The notes below the pieces were generated by a model. It was not told the DNA's origin. It was given only the letters and a program-made list of their open reading frames with translations, and made no database searches. Below, piece after piece: positions 59,381-64,000 of a stretch of 64,000 nucleotides of DNA. The position numbers and the translations under genes are program-made. Within the stretch, counting starts at the first letter, position 1; every line of letters starts with the position of its first letter. The DNA is taken from contig QEYB01001019.1 in assembly GCA_017562135.1 (NCBI GenBank), positions 62,001-126,000 on the forward strand, written 5' to 3'. The DNA comes from Dipylidium caninum. Its lineage: Eukaryota > Platyhelminthes > Cestoda > Cyclophyllidea > Dipylidiidae.

Positions 59381-60540
59381 CCTCTCGCCAACCCAACCCA
59401 ACCCAACCCAACCCGACACAACATTCATCTTTCGAAACTGCCTGCACAGAACTGGTCGGTGGTCGTCAGTCACTATTTTCTCTTCTCTTCTCTTCTCTTC
59501 TCTTCTCTACCTCTGCTCTCTGCTCTCTGCTCTCTGCTCTCTGCTCTCTGCTCTCTGCTCTCTGTTCTCCGCTCTCTGCCTTCTGCCCTCTCGCTCTCCT
59601 CGACACTCTGTCTCGGCCCTCGGCAATCCAGCCGACGTCTCAACACTCCATGCAAACCAACACTGCGGCGTGTTGGCTGTCTGCCTCGTCATCTGCGCAA
59701 TGAGCCACCTGCCATGTGGCATGCCACTTCTCCCACTGAGCTCAACACATCCGCCTTCGTCTTGCCGCGCTCAACGCGAACACACGAAGACGCGACAGAG
59801 GGTGTGGAGAGGGAGGTGGGGACAGGCAGAAATCTCTCCATTTCCACGATGCTGCGACAATTGGTGACGCCGAATGAACTGCGTCTCGCGATGAGCCCAT
59901 TCGTTCGGGTCTGCACGTGTGCTCCGGGCCCGCAGCAAAGTGCCCATCACTAACACTGGTCTCCTCCTCGATGCTCATGAACAGAAAGACAATGTGATCA
60001 GCTTTGGCACCTTGTGGAGCCGAACAAACTCCGTCTTGCGGAAAGCTGGTCAGTGGGTGCGAGCGTGCGATCTCACGATGAGGCGCATCCTGTGGTTGTG
60101 GAGTTGGTGAAGTGTGGAGAGCCAACTGACGCAAGTCGTGTGCCAAGTCACCGATTCGAAAAGACACTGAAGCCTCACTCGCAACCACAACTCCAAAACT
60201 CTCCTCAATCCCATACTCACTCACTCACTCATCCACCCACCCCTTCACCCACACTCACATCCAGCCTCCTCTCCACCGTCCTCTGCACCGTCCTCTGCAC
60301 CGTCCTCTCACCCATCTGCACTCTGCTCTCGTCGCACCCGTTGCGCAGGCGTCGTTTCCATCCCACCTGTCCCCAATGCGGCTACGACGAAAGGGTCCGC
60401 CTTGCACATCCGCACTACCCCACACCACACCACACTACATCACACCACACACATCACATCACTGGCATCGCACCACACCATAATCCGGCAGGCACAGCAC
60501 AGCAAAGCACAGCACAGCATAGGAGGGCACCGCACTGCAC

Positions 60541-60642
60541 CGCACTGCACTGCACCACACCGTACCGTACCGTACCTTACCTTACCTTACCGTACCACAG
60601 CGCTCCGACAACGCAACGCAACGCAACGCAACGCAACGCAAC
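60541..60642 (+). repeat. Drifting pentanucleotide repeats
   Basis: The unit changes along the tract: GCACT, then CCACA, CCGTA x3, CCTTA x3, CCGTA, CCACA, and after a 10-nt break CAACG x7. Confidence 0.85.
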
Positions 60643-60900
60643 ACGCGCGACGCCCTGCCCTCTTCTCCCGTGTGCATCCCAGTTGGCTTCATTCTACTGT
60701 AAATGCCACGACACGCCACGCCACGCTGTGGCATGCCACTAACGAAGCGAACAATGAATCGCGAGGCGACAATTAGTGCGACACCGGTGGAATGCACCCC
60801 GCTTCCATGCACTTGGCGCCAACAATGGGCGCAAAGTGGCACTGCACCAAGTGTCACCAAGTCACACCATGTGCAGCCAAGTGACACGATGTCGAGCAAA

Positions 60901-60937
60901 GGCGCGATGAGGCGCGATGAGGCGCGATGAGGCGCGA
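60901..60937 (+). repeat. 10-nt tandem repeat GGCGCGATGA
   Basis: Three perfect units plus a partial one. Confidence 0.9.
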
Positions 60938-62599
60938 GAGGACGGACGAAGACCGGCGAGTACAGTGGAAGAGCGTGGAAGACAGGCGACGACAGGAGAT
61001 GACGAGGGAGGAAGAACGTGGTCGTATGACGTTGGGGTGGCACTGCTGCCACCACCACCTGCATACTTGTGGTGATGTGGATTTTGGTTTGCCACTACAT
61101 GTGTCGCATGGACGTGGCACACCAGCCGAAAGAGGCGAGGCGAGGCGAGGCGAGAGAAGACAAAACAAGACAAGACGAGAGGAGAGGAGAGGAGAGGAGA
61201 GGAGAGAAGAGCGAGTTTTGAGTGAGGGAGAACTTGGAGATGTCAATGGGAGGCGTCACACGTGGAGAGTGGACAGTGGACAGTGGACAGTGGACAGTGT
61301 TCTCGTCCCCCTCCTCCTGCTCCTCCTCCTCCTGCTCCTCCTCCTCCTGCTCCTCGTCCTCCTGCTCCTCGTCCTCATGGAACCCCAAACAAGCTCGTGG
61401 CGCTTCCTCACCCCTCCACATTCTGCTGAGTTCTCGCCTCCATCCACTCCTCCATCACCATCTCCGTGTGCCTCAATTCACACCCTCACCACTCTCCTCG
61501 GGGGCACACGGCAGTCCTAAAGCGAGACAAAGACAAGCCCACGACAGTCTGGTGTGAGACTGCCCACCCACTGGCTGAGAATGTCTACGCTGTGGCTACA
61601 CGGCATACCCCTCGGAGGTGTTTTGTGCACGCTACTCCACTGAAGGAAGTAAAGAAGGAGCGAAGGAAGAAAGTAGGAAGGAGGAAGGAGGAAGGAGGAA
61701 GGAGGGAAGGGAGACGAGGCTGCTAGTCTGCGTACCATCACATCTCCATGTTCACCGTTGTCCGTGCTTGCTGAAACACACACGCCGTGAAGGTTGTGGC
61801 GTGCTTCCTCATCCACCACCGCATTTCCCACCAACGTCTTCTTCAGTGCCGCCACCTCACCCCCTCAATCGTGTCTGACACTCATGTCTTCCCTTCCTCC
61901 CTTCCACCCTTCCTCCCTTCCTCCCTTCCTCCCTTCCTCCCTTCCTCCCTTCCCCCCTCCTCTAATCCACCATCCATCCACACATCCACGCATGCGGGCA
62001 GATGGATAAGGTGGGTAAGGGAAAGAGAGAGAGATCATGGCTTTCATCAGGTGTGCAACCCACTCCTCCCGTGCTGCCACCTCACTGGAGAGTGGAGAAG
62101 GCAGATGTGTTTAGTGCTTCCTCCTTGTCGATTTTTGTGCTGCTGACTTTCTTCGTCGGTCGATTGCTCTCGGAACTTGGCTCTCGGCTCTCGGGTCTCG
62201 GCTCTCGGCTCTCGGCTGTTGATTGTTGACTATTAGCCTCCGGTTTGTGGCTGTTGGTTGGTGGTGAATGCCAACACCATCGGGTGTGAGAGAGGATAAC
62301 AGCCAGACAAAGCATGTCACTCTGGCAACTGATTGGAATGTCTACCATCACCCAGGCCAAAGTTAGTGACATGACATTTCGAGGGTTGCACATTTCACTT
62401 CCTCCTCCTTTCTCCGTCTCCTTCTCCTTCTCCTTCTCCTTCTCCTCTCTCTTCTCTTCTCTTCTCTTCTCTTTCTCCTCCTCCTCCTCCTTCATCATCA
62501 CCTGCACCAGCACCAGCACCAGCACCAACACCTCCATCATCGTCATATTTTCCTTTGCCCAGCCCTCTCCATTTATCTTCATGAGGATAGTTGAGTGGC

Positions 62600-62802
62600 A
62601 TGCCAGAGATCAACACTGAGGACGAGATGCGTGAGAGCAGAGGGAACCCAAGCCGTCCCAAAAAGACTGTGCACGTGGAAGAAAGCGTTACGTACGGCTT
62701 GCTTATATATGCTTCTACACTCCGCAAAAGACTAAAAATACCTGGGTTCCTTTCGCCCCTCAAAATGGCTTGTTTGTCAATGGTGGCTGTTCGCATGGCC
62801 AC
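62600..62802 (+). CDS. Candidate first exon, unknown protein
   Basis: An open frame from an ATG to a strong donor (GCCAC|GTAAGT at 62,803) encodes a charged N-terminus (MPEINTEDEMRESRGNPSR) and then a hydrophobic/basic part. It follows directly after the simple-repeat cluster, and composition changes sharply to ordinary sequence. No later exon or family was recognised up to 64,000. It could be the start of a gene running off the window. Confidence 0.27.
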
Positions 62803-62809
62803 GTAAGTT

Positions 62810-64000
62810 TCCCGCCAATTGGTAGCGGTGCTTAGTCGGCGATCACGTTTTTGGCTATGGCCACAGTGGAATTGAACTGGTACGCGATAGACTGCTCTCC
62901 GTTGACAGCGCCTTCCACCAAACCACGTTTAGTCCGCCTCTTCGGGTGTAGCGTCGATGGCTACGTGATAATAACTCTGTCTCCAACCCATCAACCAAAA
63001 AATTGATTCACGTCCCGAATAAACATTCACTTTAAGCCGTCCACTTTGCTTTTCAAGCCTAATCAAAGTAGACCCTGATGTGAAATGAAATCGCACAAGG
63101 CGACAAATTCCTTTAGCGAATTAATCGAAGGGGATAAATCATTACATGTCGTATTTCGATTAATTTTGTGCAAACTGGCCACACCGACTTCGGTGTACCT
63201 GTAACTTTCCGATGTGGAAACCGCCTTCCACCCTACTATTCATGCCTTATGGCAAAGATCACAAATTACGCAACCGGGGATAGATAGAAATCGCCATCTC
63301 TTTCTACATTCTGTAAATTTTCCGCCTGGCCTCTTGATCTACGGTCTGGACTCTGCGCCTCCAGTGCCGCCATCATCGCGTCTCGACTAGGACCGCAGTT
63401 GCTCTGCCTCCGCCTCCTCCGCACTGCCCACCCGTTCATTTGACCGTTGGCCCTTGGCGGAACAAATCCACACTTTCGCGGTCATGGAGTCGCCTAAAAA
63501 ACAGTCTTAGTGTTAGATTCTAGGAACTCACAAGTTGCCTTTATGAAGGGGATCAAGGGCCTAGAGCCAGAAGACGACACTTTCGGGCGTGCTTTGGGCA
63601 GTCTTTTAACTCTGCCCGTACGTTAGCCAGAGTGGTTTATTGGCTCAACTTTACCCTTTACCGAAATTCGGTCTGTCTCATAAGAAGAGGCCACCAGCGG
63701 AGACGAGTGAACATGCTGAGAGTCTGAGGTGAGCACCTCGAGGCTGCGTTACTCGCTCCCTTTGAAATCACACGCACTCATCACACGGAGTGTACGGACT
63801 CAAACCGCCGAATCTGAACTCTTCGTTCTGCATGGAGTATTAAATTAATAAACGCCACTTTTCCATCCTCTCAGTCGCAGTCACGCATTACTCGACAACA
63901 GTCGGAATGGCTCAGTGTAGCCGCCAAATGTCCGTTTGGCCATAGTCGCAAGGCGTGTCTGGCAGGAGCCAAACATAGGCACTGTGAAAAGTATATTACC
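62810..64000. other. Terminal intergenic or intronic stretch
   Basis: No open frame, repeat or RNA gene recognised. If the candidate exon at 62.6 kb is real, this would be its intron. Confidence 0.5.

Larger units (their letters stand above)
59389..62535. repeat. Cluster of unrelated short tandem repeats
   Basis: At least a dozen tandem arrays with different units stand within 3.1 kb: AACCC (59,389), TTCTC (59,476), TCTGCTC (59,514), CCGTA/CCTTA (60,550), CAACG (60,608), GGCGCGATGA (60,901), GGCGA and GGAGA (61,134-61,208), AGTGGAC (61,268), CTCCTC/CTGCTC (61,308), GGAGGAA (61,670), CTTCCTCC (61,890), TCTCGGC (62,165), CTTCTC (62,415) and CACCAG (62,503). They generate long, meaningless open frames on both strands. 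No gene supported inside. Confidence 0.88.

Noticed and set aside
59459..62802. Many long frames of 100-240 codons across the simple-repeat cluster
   Set aside because: They are translations of tandem repeats lacking stops in several frames on both strands.

Overview
The window is eukaryotic nuclear DNA, most likely from a parasitic flatworm and probably a cestode. The genes are intron-rich, and several introns are only 32-39 nt (a known flatworm habit) beside introns of 1.2-1.3 kb. Gene density is low, simple repeats are abundant, and there are decayed mariner transposons. The clade is inferred from architecture and the protein families present; the species cannot be fixed without a search.

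Layout. (1) Positions 1-26,855 form a giant inverted repeat: a left arm (1-11,797, running off the window) and a right arm (14,549-26,855) around a 2.75 kb spacer. Each arm holds two purine nucleoside phosphorylase (PNP) loci, called here A (6.4-7.3 kb, +) and B (10.8-11.8 kb, +) on the left, and C (14.5-15.6 kb, -) and D (19.2-20.1 kb, -) on the right. B and D are intact 279-residue genes. A carries three single-base indels and C carries one. (2) Positions 28.9-36.6 kb hold three further PNP loci: divergent intact E (+), truncated duplicate F (+), and full-length G (-), whose catalytic residues are altered. (3) Positions 37.9-41.2 kb encode a TFG-family protein (+, six exons). (4) Positions 46.1-48.7 kb encode a lipid phosphate phosphatase (-, six exons, 284 residues). 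(5) Positions 49-64 kb contain no confident gene. They hold two mariner relics (51.7-52.3 and 54.5-55.05 kb), a dense patch of unrelated short tandem repeats (59.4-62.5 kb) and one weak candidate first exon at 62.6 kb.

Biology. Parasitic flatworms are known to lack de novo purine synthesis and to depend on salvage; PNP splits inosine and guanosine into base and ribose-1-phosphate. The cluster looks like a PNP family evolving by tandem duplication, inverted duplication, gene conversion and decay. All intact copies share one exon plan (92 codons, 176 nt, 388-391 nt), except E, which has one extra intron. TFG acts in ER-exit-site and secretory traffic and the phosphatase in membrane lipid signalling; neither has an obvious functional tie to the PNP cluster.
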